Source of the DNA: CANGTU01 sp046336655
GTDB lineage: Bacteria > Bacteroidota > Bacteroidia > Flavobacteriales_D > Sanyastnellaceae
Length of the DNA stretch: 7,090 nucleotides
NCBI GenBank assembly: GCA_046336655.1
Contig: JBKDGH010000117.1
Location: 1 to 7,090 of the forward strand
Reading direction: 5' to 3'
The notes beneath the pieces were generated by a model that saw nothing but the letters and a program-made list of their open reading frames with translations, was not told the DNA's origin and searched no databases. How positions within the stretch are numbered: the first letter of the stretch is position 1; each line of letters begins with the position of its first letter. Both the position numbers and the translations under genes were made by a program. This document shows positions 1 through 6,483 of this stretch, piece after piece.

Positions 1-3000
1 GAAACCGGAAATTTTGAGGTGTCTGACCAGATCGAAATGGCTCAGGCGGTATCGGAGTTCGACCGGAAATACGCCGGCTCCCGCTCAGTGGATATGTCCT
101 GGTGGGAGCTCGGACCAAACAACGTGGGTGGTCGCACACGCGCCATCGTGGCTGTTACCGATCAGCTGATTTTTGCAGGAGCCACCACTGGTGGTCTCTA
201 CAAATCAACCAACGGCGGTAACAACTGGACCCGCGTGGAATCGCTGGACGTGTTCGGCAAGACAATGGCGATTTCGTGCATCGACCAGACCGGTGACGGA
301 ACTATTTATGTGGGTACAGGTTCTCAGTTTGAGCAGAACTTCGGCGGTGATGGCGGCAGCGCTGCACTCGGAGTTGGATTATACCGCTCTACTGACCTTG
401 GTGAAACATGGGAACTTGTGCCCGGCACAGAACCCACGTTGTTCTCCACCAGCCAGGACTGGGCATACATCAATGAAATGGCTGCTGACCCGAACGTGCC
501 TTCTCGTATATGGCTGGTAGGTGCAATGGGCTGTGGTTACTACGATCCGAATTCCGGAGGTATGAACCTCGACGTGGACGGACTCCCTGTGACGGCCGGT
601 CATGACATCGATTGGGCCGTGGACGGATCATATTGCCTCATCGGAGTGGCCAACGGACGTGTCTACAAATCATCCAACGGAGGTAACAGCTTTGCACAGA
701 TTGGTTCAGGCACACTTCAAAATAAGCAACGTGTGCGTATTTCCATCTCTGCGGATGATGTTTCAAAGGCCTATGTGCTCTACGCGCAAGGCGGTTTCAT
801 GGGCGGACTGTACTACACTCCTGATGCAGGAAATACCTGGGAGCTCAAATGGCCATCTGGTGCAGATGACGTTTTCAGTGTTTTTGGATCAAACGGACAG
901 GCATACTATGACCTGGCGCTGCTGGTGAAGCCGGGCGATCCCGGTGTGTGTTGGGTAGGTGGTGTAACACTGTGGCAGGGTGGTTCGAATACTCAGCCGG
1001 AGCAAATCGCCTTCAACTTTGACTTCGGAAGTTCGGAATTGTATGTGCATTCTGACATTCACACGTTTGAGCTCGCGCCCAACGGCGATTGGTACATCGG
1101 ATGTGACGGCGGTATTTTTAAGAGCGTGAACAATGGTGAGACATTTACCGCAATGAACCGCGGTTATGTCACCACCCAGTATTACGGAATTGGCTTCAGT
1201 GGCGGTTATTCGGTCATCGGGGGAACCCAGGACAACGGTACGCACATTATCCCCGGACTGACGGAGGAAACCGGTGTCGAAACAGACTCCTGGCAACAGG
1301 GAATCCAGATTCAAGGCGGCGACGGTTTTCGCTGTGACCTGTCCAACGTGACCGTGCCTGACGCATCTGCAGGTTTCGCAACCAGTCAGTTCGGTGCCCT
1401 CTCGCGATACAATGCACAAGGATCCGGTGGCCCCTTTTACGATGACGAAATTATAGCCGCCGCCGGTGATGATTTTGAAATCGGTCCGTTCTACTCCATC
1501 ATCCGGCTCTTTGAAAATACGGACGATGAAGATTCACAGCAGAATGTCATCCTGTTCAACAATCGCAACACAGATCTCTTCAGCTACGAAGAAGATGGTG
1601 AAGTGATCTGGCTCGATACTACGCTGTTCACTCAGAATATGACGCTGCCTTTTGATTACCGTTTTCCGCTTGGTGATACACTCAATTTCTGGGCTGAACT
1701 GGTTCGCCCGGATATCTGGACTACCGAGGAACTCACCGAAGACCCCAACTACCCATGGCTTGAGCCACAGGATCTGACCTCTACTGTTGATTCATGCATC
1801 ACTACTGAAATTTTAGTGGGTTTCGAAACGGTGATTGATCAGATCATTGAGGAGACGGTGTGGGTGTACTGGACAGATAGCTTGTTTGTGCCGGAAATCA
1901 ATGACTATTTCGTATTCAGTGACTCAGCGGAAATCGTGTTGAGTGTGGATACCACATTCATCGACGTGCCTGTCTATGAGACAGAAACCATTTGTACCAC
2001 CTGGTATTTCTACGCTTCTGACGTACTGAACAACGTGCGTGAAGAATGGGAAATTCAGGACCGATACACCTCTATGATGGTAGCTGGTTTCAATGGTTCC
2101 GAAGGAATCTGGATTACCCGTCAGGCGCTGAACTTCAACGTATCACCTGACTGGTGGAAGATCAACAATGCGCCAACTTCCAGCGTGAGGGCATTTGAAT
2201 TCTCCCGGGATGGCAAGTCTCTTTTCTACAGCAGTTGGGGAGGACAGCTATTCAGGGTAGATAATCTGCATCAACTGTGGAGTGCCGCTGATGTGAGTAA
2301 TCTCGTGATCACTCAGATTGCATCCAATGCAGGCGCAGCAATCACGTCCATTGCCCTTGATCCCAATGATCCAAACCACATGGTGATCACCGTGGGAGGC
2401 TATGGTCAGCTCACAGGAGGCAAGGTACGCGAGACATTCAATGCACTTTCAGCCAATCCAACGTTTACGAATATCTGGGATTTCAGCGGTGACGAGGTTA
2501 TCCTTGAGCGCATGCCCGTATTTGCAAGCGTCATCGATGTGAGCGACTCATCCGGTAATACGATAGTAGTCGGTACTGAATTTGGTATTTGGGCAACCAG
2601 TGACGGCGGTGATTCGTGGACACACACTTCCGGGGTGTCTGATGGAATTCCGAACTATCCGGGCGCAGGCCCTTCACCCGGCACGCTGAAGTACACGCCC
2701 GTATTTGACTTGCGTCAGCAGCAGACAGGAGTGAAGCCTTATATGAACCCGACCAACTATGGAACCATCTTCGCAGGTACGCACGGCCGTGGTATCTGGA
2801 GAAGTGATGACTTCTTTTCTGTAGGTGTGACTGAAAACCAACTTCCTTCTGGAAATGGCGCGCAGTTATTGATTTACCCGAACCCAACAGTGGATGAGGC
2901 TTATCTCTCGGTTGAACTGGATGAGCCGGTAGCTTTTGCTGATATTCAGATTTTCAATGTGAACGGACAACTGGTGCGTCAGATCCGCACGAACCAGTTG

Positions 3001-3114
3001 TCAGCCGGAACACATAAAATTTCACTCGAGGCCGTTGAACTCGCCGCTGGTAACTACGTGGTGCGCTATATGGCAGGTGGATCTTCCGGTTCAGGTAAGT
3101 TCATCAAGCGATAA
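1..3114 (+). CDS. Secreted Asp-box beta-propeller protein with T9SS type A sorting domain (5' partial)
   Basis: Large extracellular or surface protein of unknown substrate. The frame is open to the window edge, so the gene begins upstream. The GTG at 19 is the first possible start inside the window, but no signal peptide follows it, and an exported protein needs one. Numbering residues from that GTG, Asp-box-type repeats (S-x-D/N-x-G-x-T-W) lie near 63-70, 124-131, 218-225, 267-274, 369-376 and 860-867. Further propeller signatures are CDGGIFKS near 362-369, GGTQDNGT near 401-408 and GTHGRGIW near 920-927. This matches the BNR/VPS10-like propeller family often seen in Bacteroidota exported proteins. 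Residues about 490-680 break the repeat pattern and are strongly acidic. The last ~80 residues form a T9SS sorting domain. No sialidase arginine triad or RIP motif was seen, so a sialidase role is not supported. A terminator follows 21 nt after the stop. Confidence 0.9.
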   Translation, partial: ETGNFEVSDQIEMAQAVSEFDRKYAGSRSVDMSWWELGPNNVGGRTRAIVAVTDQLIFAGATTGGLYKSTNGGNNWTRVESLDVFGKTMAISCIDQTGDGTIYVGTGSQFEQNFGGDGGSAALGVGLYRSTDLGETWELVPGTEPTLFSTSQDWAYINEMAADPNVPSRIWLVGAMGCGYYDPNSGGMNLDVDGLPVTAGHDIDWAVDGSYCLIGVANGRVYKSSNGGNSFAQIGSGTLQNKQRVRISISADDVSKAYVLYAQGGFMGGLYYTPDAGNTWELKWPSGADDVFSVFGSNGQAYYDLALLVKPGDPGVCWVGGVTLWQGGSNTQPEQIAFNFDFGSSELYVHSDIHTFELAPNGDWYIGCDGGIFKSVNNGETFTAMNRGYVTTQYYGIGFSGGYSVIGGTQDNGTHIIPGLTEETGVETDSWQQGIQIQGGDGFRCDLSNVTVPDASAGFATSQFGALSRYNAQGSGGPFYDDEIIAAAGDDFEIGPFYSIIRLFENTDDEDSQQNVILFNNRNTDLFSYEEDGEVIWLDTTLFTQNMTLPFDYRFPLGDTLNFWAELVRPDIWTTEELTEDPNYPWLEPQDLTSTVDSCITTEILVGFETVIDQIIEETVWVYWTDSLFVPEINDYFVFSDSAEIVLSVDTTFIDVPVYETETICTTWYFYASDVLNNVREEWEIQDRYTSMMVAGFNGSEGIWITRQALNFNVSPDWWKINNAPTSSVRAFEFSRDGKSLFYSSWGGQLFRVDNLHQLWSAADVSNLVITQIASNAGAAITSIALDPNDPNHMVITVGGYGQLTGGKVRETFNALSANPTFTNIWDFSGDEVILERMPVFASVIDVSDSSGNTIVVGTEFGIWATSDGGDSWTHTSGVSDGIPNYPGAGPSPGTLKYTPVFDLRQQQTGVKPYMNPTNYGTIFAGTHGRGIWRSDDFFSVGVTENQLPSGNGAQLLIYPNPTVDEAYLSVELDEPVAFADIQIFNVNGQLVRQIRTNQLSAGTHKISLEAVELAAGNYVVRYMAGGSSGSGKFIKR
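197..225 (+). repeat. Asp-box-encoding direct repeat, copy 1
   Basis: A 29-nt segment matching 662-690 at 26 of 29 positions. It encodes the YKSTNGGNN part of an Asp-box. The similarity is at DNA level as well as protein level, which suggests relatively recent duplication or gene conversion between propeller blades. Confidence 0.6.
662..690 (+). repeat. Asp-box-encoding direct repeat, copy 2
   Basis: Second copy of the 29-nt segment at 197-225, with three mismatches. It encodes YKSSNGGNS of another Asp-box, in the same reading frame of the propeller gene. Confidence 0.6.
2866..3111 (+). other. T9SS type A C-terminal sorting domain (within the propeller gene)
   Basis: This segment encodes the last ~82 residues of the propeller protein. 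It opens with LLIYPNPTVDEAYLSVELD, where YPNP is the hallmark motif. It continues with an IFNVNGQLVR strand, then LSAGTHKISL, then AGNYVVRYMAGG, and ends in GKFIKR. That order of short beta strands is the type A (TIGR04183-like) sorting signal. T9SS recognises it in the periplasm, carries the protein across the outer membrane and usually removes the signal. Its presence indicates an outer-surface or secreted location and is the strongest single taxonomic clue in the window. Confidence 0.93.
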
Positions 3115-3135
3115 GCAATCCATACCGACAAATAG

Positions 3136-3161
3136 AAAAAGCCTCCTTCGGGAGGCTTTTT
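3136..3161 (+). terminator. Intrinsic terminator after the propeller gene
   Basis: A perfect 11-bp stem (AAAAAGCCTCC pairing with GGAGGCTTTTT) closes on a TTCG tetraloop at 3147-3150, with the extra-stable C(UUCG)G closing pair. The 3' arm ends in five T residues. The A-rich 5' arm means it could also work for transcription from the other direction. It lies 21 nt after the propeller stop codon and 20 nt before the gap start, so it insulates gap from the secreted-protein gene. Confidence 0.93.
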
Positions 3162-3169
3162 CATACCCC

Positions 3170-3177
3170 TACCTTTG
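3170..3177 (+). promoter_or_regulatory. Bacteroidota-type -7 box for gap (TACCTTTG)
   Basis: TACCTTTG is an exact fit to the Bacteroidota -7 consensus TAnnTTTG. Only 4 nt separate it from the gap ATG at 3182, so transcription should begin at or within a few bases of the start codon. The -33 element (consensus TTTG) is poorly matched: the nearest candidate at 19-nt spacing is TTCG at 3147-3150, which is the terminator loop. The assignment rests on the -7 box and its recurrence before upp and the DUF3467 gene. Confidence 0.65.
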
Positions 3178-3181
3178 AGGC

Positions 3182-4186
3182 ATGATTAGACCCCGTGTGG
3201 CAATTAACGGATTCGGAAGAATCGGCAGGACGTTGCTGAGAGAACTGCTCGTGCGTGATACCTGTGAAGTGGTTGCCATCAATGACCTTGCTGATGCTGC
3301 AACGATGTTGCACCTGTTCAGGTATGACTCCGTGCACGGCAAATGGGAAGGCAATGCCTCATGCAGTGAAAAGGAGTTGGTCTTAAACGGCAGCCGGATA
3401 CGTTGGCTGCGAACGGCTAATCCTGCTGAACTGCCCTGGTCTTCCTTAGGTGTTGATATTGTCGTGGAATGTACCGGACAGTTTCGCAACCGCGCTGCAG
3501 CCACCATGCATCTGAGTGCCGGTGCGAAACATGTGCTTCTGAGCGCGCCACCGGAGAATGATGCTTCGGTACCTATGGTGATTGCGGGCTTGAATGATGA
3601 TGAGCATGCATTGCACCACGACGTGCTGTCCTGCGCTTCATGCACCACCAACAGTGCGGCACCATTGATTCAGTTGCTCGACGAATTATGCGGGATTCAA
3701 AGTTGCTATGTAACCACCGTGCATTCATATACCGGCGACCAGCGTCTGCACGATGCTCCGCACAAGGATTTGCGGCGTGGACGCGCAGCGGCGGAATCCA
3801 TTGTGCCCACTTCCACAGGTGCGGCCAAAGCGCTTTCCGATGTATTTCCGCATCTCGGAGATCGCATCGGAGGATGTGGAATCCGCGTGCCTGTGCCGGA
3901 TGGCTCATTGACAGATCTCACGGCAATGGTGCGGAATCCGAAAACGGCGGATGAGATCAACGCCTGGTTTGAAGCTGCCGCCCGCGGCCCGTGGCGGGGA
4001 ATTCTGGAGGTTGCTGATGCGCCCATCGTATCGCGTGATGTCATTGGCAATTCGCACAGCTGTGTATTCGATGCACCACTTACTTCAGTGATAGGCAACA
4101 TGGTTAAGGTAGTCGGATGGTACGACAATGAAGTGGGGTATTCCAATCGACTGGCCGATATCATCCCGCGCATCGGAAAGGGTTGA
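3182..4186 (+). CDS. gap: Type I glyceraldehyde-3-phosphate dehydrogenase
   Basis: Cytoplasmic glycolytic enzyme that oxidises and phosphorylates glyceraldehyde-3-phosphate to 1,3-bisphosphoglycerate with NAD. At 334 residues it is normal length. The Rossmann motif INGFGRIGR is at 8-16. The catalytic cysteine is Cys154 in SCASCTTN and the catalytic histidine His181 in TTVHSYT. A phosphate-binding STG lies at 211-213, the RVPVPDGS loop around 235-242, and the conserved WYDNEVGYSNR at 313-323. Asp35-Leu36 after the second strand, and Pro193 in DAPHKD, are the pair known from bacterial GAPDHs to favour NAD over NADP, so a catabolic role is likely. ATG 3182 is chosen because the Rossmann motif follows at once. 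No separated Shine-Dalgarno is present; a GAGG lies one base from the ATG, too close to act as one. It appears to be transcribed alone. Confidence 0.97.
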   Translation: MIRPRVAINGFGRIGRTLLRELLVRDTCEVVAINDLADAATMLHLFRYDSVHGKWEGNASCSEKELVLNGSRIRWLRTANPAELPWSSLGVDIVVECTGQFRNRAAATMHLSAGAKHVLLSAPPENDASVPMVIAGLNDDEHALHHDVLSCASCTTNSAAPLIQLLDELCGIQSCYVTTVHSYTGDQRLHDAPHKDLRRGRAAAESIVPTSTGAAKALSDVFPHLGDRIGGCGIRVPVPDGSLTDLTAMVRNPKTADEINAWFEAAARGPWRGILEVADAPIVSRDVIGNSHSCVFDAPLTSVIGNMVKVVGWYDNEVGYSNRLADIIPRIGKG

Positions 4187-4263
4187 ACGGATTGTCTGTC
4201 GAAGTCAACTACACGATGCGGGTTATTTTTTCCCAACAATGCGATTCGGGGAAGCGAACATCC

Positions 4264-4271
4264 TACCTTTA
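4264..4271 (+). promoter_or_regulatory. Bacteroidota-type -7 box for the upp operon (TACCTTTA)
   Basis: TACCTTTA differs from TAnnTTTG only in the last base and shares the nine bases CCTACCTTT with the box before gap. It lies 20 nt before the preferred upp ATG at 4292, which predicts a short leader of about 15 nt. No convincing -33 TTTG was seen at the expected distance. The 105-bp gap between gap and upp (4187-4291) shows no convincing terminator hairpin, so some read-through from gap is possible. Confidence 0.5.
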
Positions 4272-4291
4272 GATCACGTCAAGTGCACAAT

Positions 4292-4939
4292 ATGATTCAT
4301 GAGTTAAGCAAATCCAATTCTGTATTCAATCATTTCATCCGCGAGATCAGGGATGTATCCATTCAGGGCGATCGCATGCGGTTTCGCAAAAACCTTGAGC
4401 GTATCGGAGAAATCATGGCGTATGAAGTATCCAAAACACTTGCTTATGAGCCGGTAGAAGTAACTACACCGCTCGGAGAAGCAAGTGTGAATGTGCTGGC
4501 TGAACAGCCCGTCATCTGCGCTATTCTGAGGGCTGCCTTGCCGATGCATCAGGGCTTTCTGAATTATTTCGATCGCGCGGAATCGGCCTTTGCAGCAGCC
4601 TATCGCCGGCACCATAAGGGCGGTGATTTCGAAATTGAAGTGGACTATACCAGTTCACCGGCACTTGATGGAAAGGTGCTCATCATCGTGGATCCAATGC
4701 TGGCCACAGGTTCGAGCATCGAAATGGTGTATAAACAAATTCTTCGCAGGGGAACTCCTTCAGCGGTGCATGTGGCCAGTGTCATCGCCACCAATACCGG
4801 CATTGCGCATGTGCGCAGCAGACTTCCTGAACATACCACGATCTGGGCAGGTGCGATTGATTATGAACTTACCGCACAGGCGTATATCGTCCCCGGATTG
4901 GGTGATGCAGGGGATCTGAGCTACGGGAGGAAGGACTGA
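4292..4939 (+). CDS. upp: Uracil phosphoribosyltransferase
   Basis: Salvage enzyme that joins uracil and PRPP to give UMP and pyrophosphate in the cytoplasm. From ATG 4292 it is 215 residues, within the usual range. The PRPP-binding loop DPMLATGSS is at 134-142, and the uracil-binding YIVPGLGDAGD at 198-208 near the C-terminus. The N-terminal MIHELSKSNSVFNHFI and RFRKNLERIGE resemble Bacteroidota UPRTs. A GTG at 4283 would add three residues (M-H-N); ATG 4292 is preferred because family members begin with a short M-x-H segment. The usually conserved R-A-G before the LP-x-HQG segment reads R-A-A here (Ala82). It is the first gene of a tightly packed set with the membrane protein and the nucleotidase: its stop overlaps the next start as TGATG, and its last codons carry that gene's ribosome binding site. 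Confidence 0.96.
   Translation: MIHELSKSNSVFNHFIREIRDVSIQGDRMRFRKNLERIGEIMAYEVSKTLAYEPVEVTTPLGEASVNVLAEQPVICAILRAALPMHQGFLNYFDRAESAFAAAYRRHHKGGDFEIEVDYTSSPALDGKVLIIVDPMLATGSSIEMVYKQILRRGTPSAVHVASVIATNTGIAHVRSRLPEHTTIWAGAIDYELTAQAYIVPGLGDAGDLSYGRKD
4926..4930 (+). promoter_or_regulatory. Strong Shine-Dalgarno for the membrane protein gene
   Basis: GGAGG inside GGGAGGAAGG lies 8 nt before the ATG at 4939, within the upp coding sequence. The spacing is near ideal for ATG 4939 and too long for the in-frame ATG at 4945, so it settles the start. It stands out because no comparable, well-spaced site was seen before the other genes. Confidence 0.7.
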
Positions 4940-5385
4940 TGTGGATGTACCTTCTCAAAGTACTGGGGTGGTGGGGGCTTTCGTTTGTCAAGTTCCTCTT
5001 CGTTCCGTTTTTCATGATTCACTCCAATAAAGAGCACTGGAGCTGGCTGGAGACAATACTGATCACCTCAAGTGGTGCAGCAGGTGGTGTGTTTCTCTTT
5101 TTTCATCTTGGAGAATACATATTCAACTGGTGGGCAAAGCATTTTGGAAAGAAAGGAAAAGTGATGACCAAAGGCAGGCGGTTCATTGTGCGCATCAAGT
5201 GGAAGTGGGGATTGAAGGGGCTGATGCTGATATCAGGATTGATAAGCGTGCCTATCGCGTCGCTGCTCGCAGCGAAATTTTACCGCCACAATCCGAACGC
5301 TTTGCCCATGATGATCATTGCATTCTTCGTGTGGTCGGTGTTACTCACATCACTGGCCTACTCAACCAGACTGATGTTTCCGTGA
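4939..5385 (+). CDS. Small multi-pass membrane protein of unknown function
   Basis: I do not recognise the family. The 148-residue product is very hydrophobic, with probable membrane segments near residues 8-26, 39-60, 92-111 and 121-142. A basic loop at about 66-91 (KKGKVMTKGRR, then IKWKWG) probably faces the cytoplasm. Tryptophans cluster near the membrane borders (11-12, 34, 36, 64-65, 88, 90). No enzymatic motif, lipobox or cleavable signal peptide was seen. It overlaps the upp stop by 1 bp (TGATG) and the nucleotidase start by 4 bp (GTGA), so it is almost certainly cotranscribed and translationally coupled with both. That context allows a role near pyrimidine base or nucleoside handling, but nothing in the sequence itself shows transport activity. 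Confidence 0.85.
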   Translation: MWMYLLKVLGWWGLSFVKFLFVPFFMIHSNKEHWSWLETILITSSGAAGGVFLFFHLGEYIFNWWAKHFGKKGKVMTKGRRFIVRIKWKWGLKGLMLISGLISVPIASLLAAKFYRHNPNALPMMIIAFFVWSVLLTSLAYSTRLMFP

Positions 5386-6116
5386 AATACACGCACCTTT
5401 TCTTTGATCTCGACGGCACTCTCTGGGATTTGAAAACAAATACCCGCGTCGCCCTGCAGACGCTTTTTGACGCCAATCAGCAGGTCTTCTCAGGTGCCGA
5501 TTTTCAGGCGTTTTACGCCAGGTATCATATCCACAATGACCGCGTGTGGGCGTTGTACCGCGATGGGAAAATGGATAAGGAGACGCTCCGTGTTTCGCGG
5601 TTCAGGCACGCGCTGGATGATTGCGGCATTCAGTCTGATGATTCATTTGCCGCGTGGTTTGCGGATCAGTTTCTGGAAATCTGTCCAAGGCTGCCCCACC
5701 TGATTGAAGGTGCAATGGAACTCCTGAACCACGTCAATGGAAAATACGAGCTGCACATCATCACCAATGGCTTTAATGAGGTGCAGCATTACAAAATGCA
5801 TGCAGCCGGAATCACCTCATTTTTCAACCATATCATTTACAGCGAGGAGGCGGGAGTACGCAAGCCCCATAAAGGCATTTTTGATCTCGCCTTTCAGAGA
5901 ACAGGAGCCGATCCGTCGCGCTCGCTGATGATCGGTGATGACTGGGATGCCGATATTCTCGGCGCGCGCAATGCAGGAATGGATCAGGCATTTCTCACAT
6001 CCACTGAAGACCTGCTGCACGAGCTCGGCTCAGTAACTACCGGCCGTCCCATGCGGCACAATTTTCATCCTACTTACACCCTCAACCACCTCAATGAACT
6101 GATAGCGGTGTTGTGA
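5382..6116 (+). CDS. yjjG: YjjG-family HAD pyrimidine 5'-nucleotidase
   Basis: HAD-superfamily phosphatase of the YjjG type. This family removes the phosphate from pyrimidine nucleoside monophosphates, including noncanonical ones, and so keeps modified bases out of the pool. The 244-residue protein carries motif I FFDLDGTLWD with nucleophile Asp9 and acid/base Asp11, motif II Thr128 in ITNG, motif III Lys161 in VRKPHKG, and motif IV GDDWDAD at 185-191. A helical cap lies between motifs I and II (about 20-110), with the YjjG-like VWALYRDGKMDKETLR. The start is GTG 5382: it overlaps the upstream stop by 4 bp, motif I follows at once, and no in-frame ATG is near. Family members often read DLDHTLWD; here it is DLDGT, as in the wider HAD class. 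No Shine-Dalgarno precedes it, so translation probably depends on coupling to the membrane protein gene. Confidence 0.9.
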   Translation: MKYTHLFFDLDGTLWDLKTNTRVALQTLFDANQQVFSGADFQAFYARYHIHNDRVWALYRDGKMDKETLRVSRFRHALDDCGIQSDDSFAAWFADQFLEICPRLPHLIEGAMELLNHVNGKYELHIITNGFNEVQHYKMHAAGITSFFNHIIYSEEAGVRKPHKGIFDLAFQRTGADPSRSLMIGDDWDADILGARNAGMDQAFLTSTEDLLHELGSVTTGRPMRHNFHPTYTLNHLNELIAVL

Positions 6117-6150
6117 CTATTTTCATGCTTCTTTCGCATCGTCCGTTACG

Positions 6151-6158
6151 TACCTTTC
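6151..6158 (+). promoter_or_regulatory. Bacteroidota-type -7 box for the DUF3467 gene (TACCTTTC)
   Basis: TACCTTTC matches TAnnTTTG except at the last base and lies 7 nt before the ATG at 6166. The predicted transcript would have a leader of only a few bases. The 49-bp gap after the nucleotidase stop contains no terminator hairpin, so the gene may also be read from the upp operon. Confidence 0.55.
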
Positions 6159-6165
6159 GCTCATC

Positions 6166-6483
6166 ATGGAAAACAAAAATCAGCAACCCCAACTCAACAT
6201 CGAACTCAATGAGGAAGTCGCACAGGGAGTGTATTCCAACCTTGCAGTAATCACGCACTCTCCTGCTGAATTTGTTATTGATTTCATTCGCATCATGCCC
6301 GGCATTCCAAAGGCGCGTGTGCAGTCGCGCATCATTCTTACTCCGCAACATGCCAAGCGTTTGATGAAAGCAATGGCCGAGAACATCGCGAAGTACGAAA
6401 GTCAGCACGGCAAGATTTCTGAATCGCAGGGACCTGAGAATATGTTCCCGCTCAACTTCGGTGGTCCGCAAGGACAGGCCTGA
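6166..6483 (+). CDS. DUF3467 domain protein
   Basis: A 105-residue soluble protein of the DUF3467 family, whose biochemical function is not established. The conserved core runs from about residue 11 to 80. It includes LNEEVAQGVYSNLAVITHSP, then EFVIDFIRIMPG, then KARVQSRIILTPQHAKRLM and a helical ENIAKYE segment. The polar, glutamine-rich N-terminus (MENKNQQPQ) and glycine/proline-rich C-terminus (after ~83) look disordered. There is no signal peptide or membrane segment. ATG 6166 is supported by the family-typical distance to the core and by the -7 box just upstream. From memory, relatives in Bacteroidota often sit just after rpoC; here the neighbours are a nucleotidase and a dihydroorotase homologue. 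Its stop is four bases from the stop of the convergent gene. Confidence 0.9.
   Translation: MENKNQQPQLNIELNEEVAQGVYSNLAVITHSPAEFVIDFIRIMPGIPKARVQSRIILTPQHAKRLMKAMAENIAKYESQHGKISESQGPENMFPLNFGGPQGQA

Noticed and set aside
19..21. GTG as the true start of the propeller gene
   Set aside because: The frame is open to the window edge upstream, and no signal peptide follows the GTG although the C-terminus is a T9SS export signal, so the gene must begin outside the window.
889..1419. 176-codon open frame on the minus strand
   Set aside because: It lies wholly within the propeller gene, whose domain motifs are clear, and its product resembles nothing recognisable.
1..3114. Sialidase assignment from the Asp-boxes
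   Set aside because: Asp-boxes occur in many propellers. The arginine triad and RIP-type motif needed for sialidase were not found in the visible part.
3706..4239. 177-codon open frame on the minus strand over gap
   Set aside because: It is antisense to conserved GAPDH catalytic regions and has no domain signature; it is a by-product of codon usage in gap.
4283..4291. GTG start for upp adding three residues
   Set aside because: Relatives begin at a Met close to the H-x-L segment, as ATG 4292 does, and GTG 4283 has no better ribosome binding site.
4187..4291. Terminator between gap and upp
   Set aside because: The T-run at 4226-4231 is flanked only by a GGG/CCC pairing with no real stem, so no terminator can be supported.
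5130..5381. 84-residue N-terminal extension of the nucleotidase
   Set aside because: The extra stretch overlaps the membrane protein gene in another frame, looks unlike protein sequence of the family, and sits before a HAD motif that normally lies within the first dozen residues.
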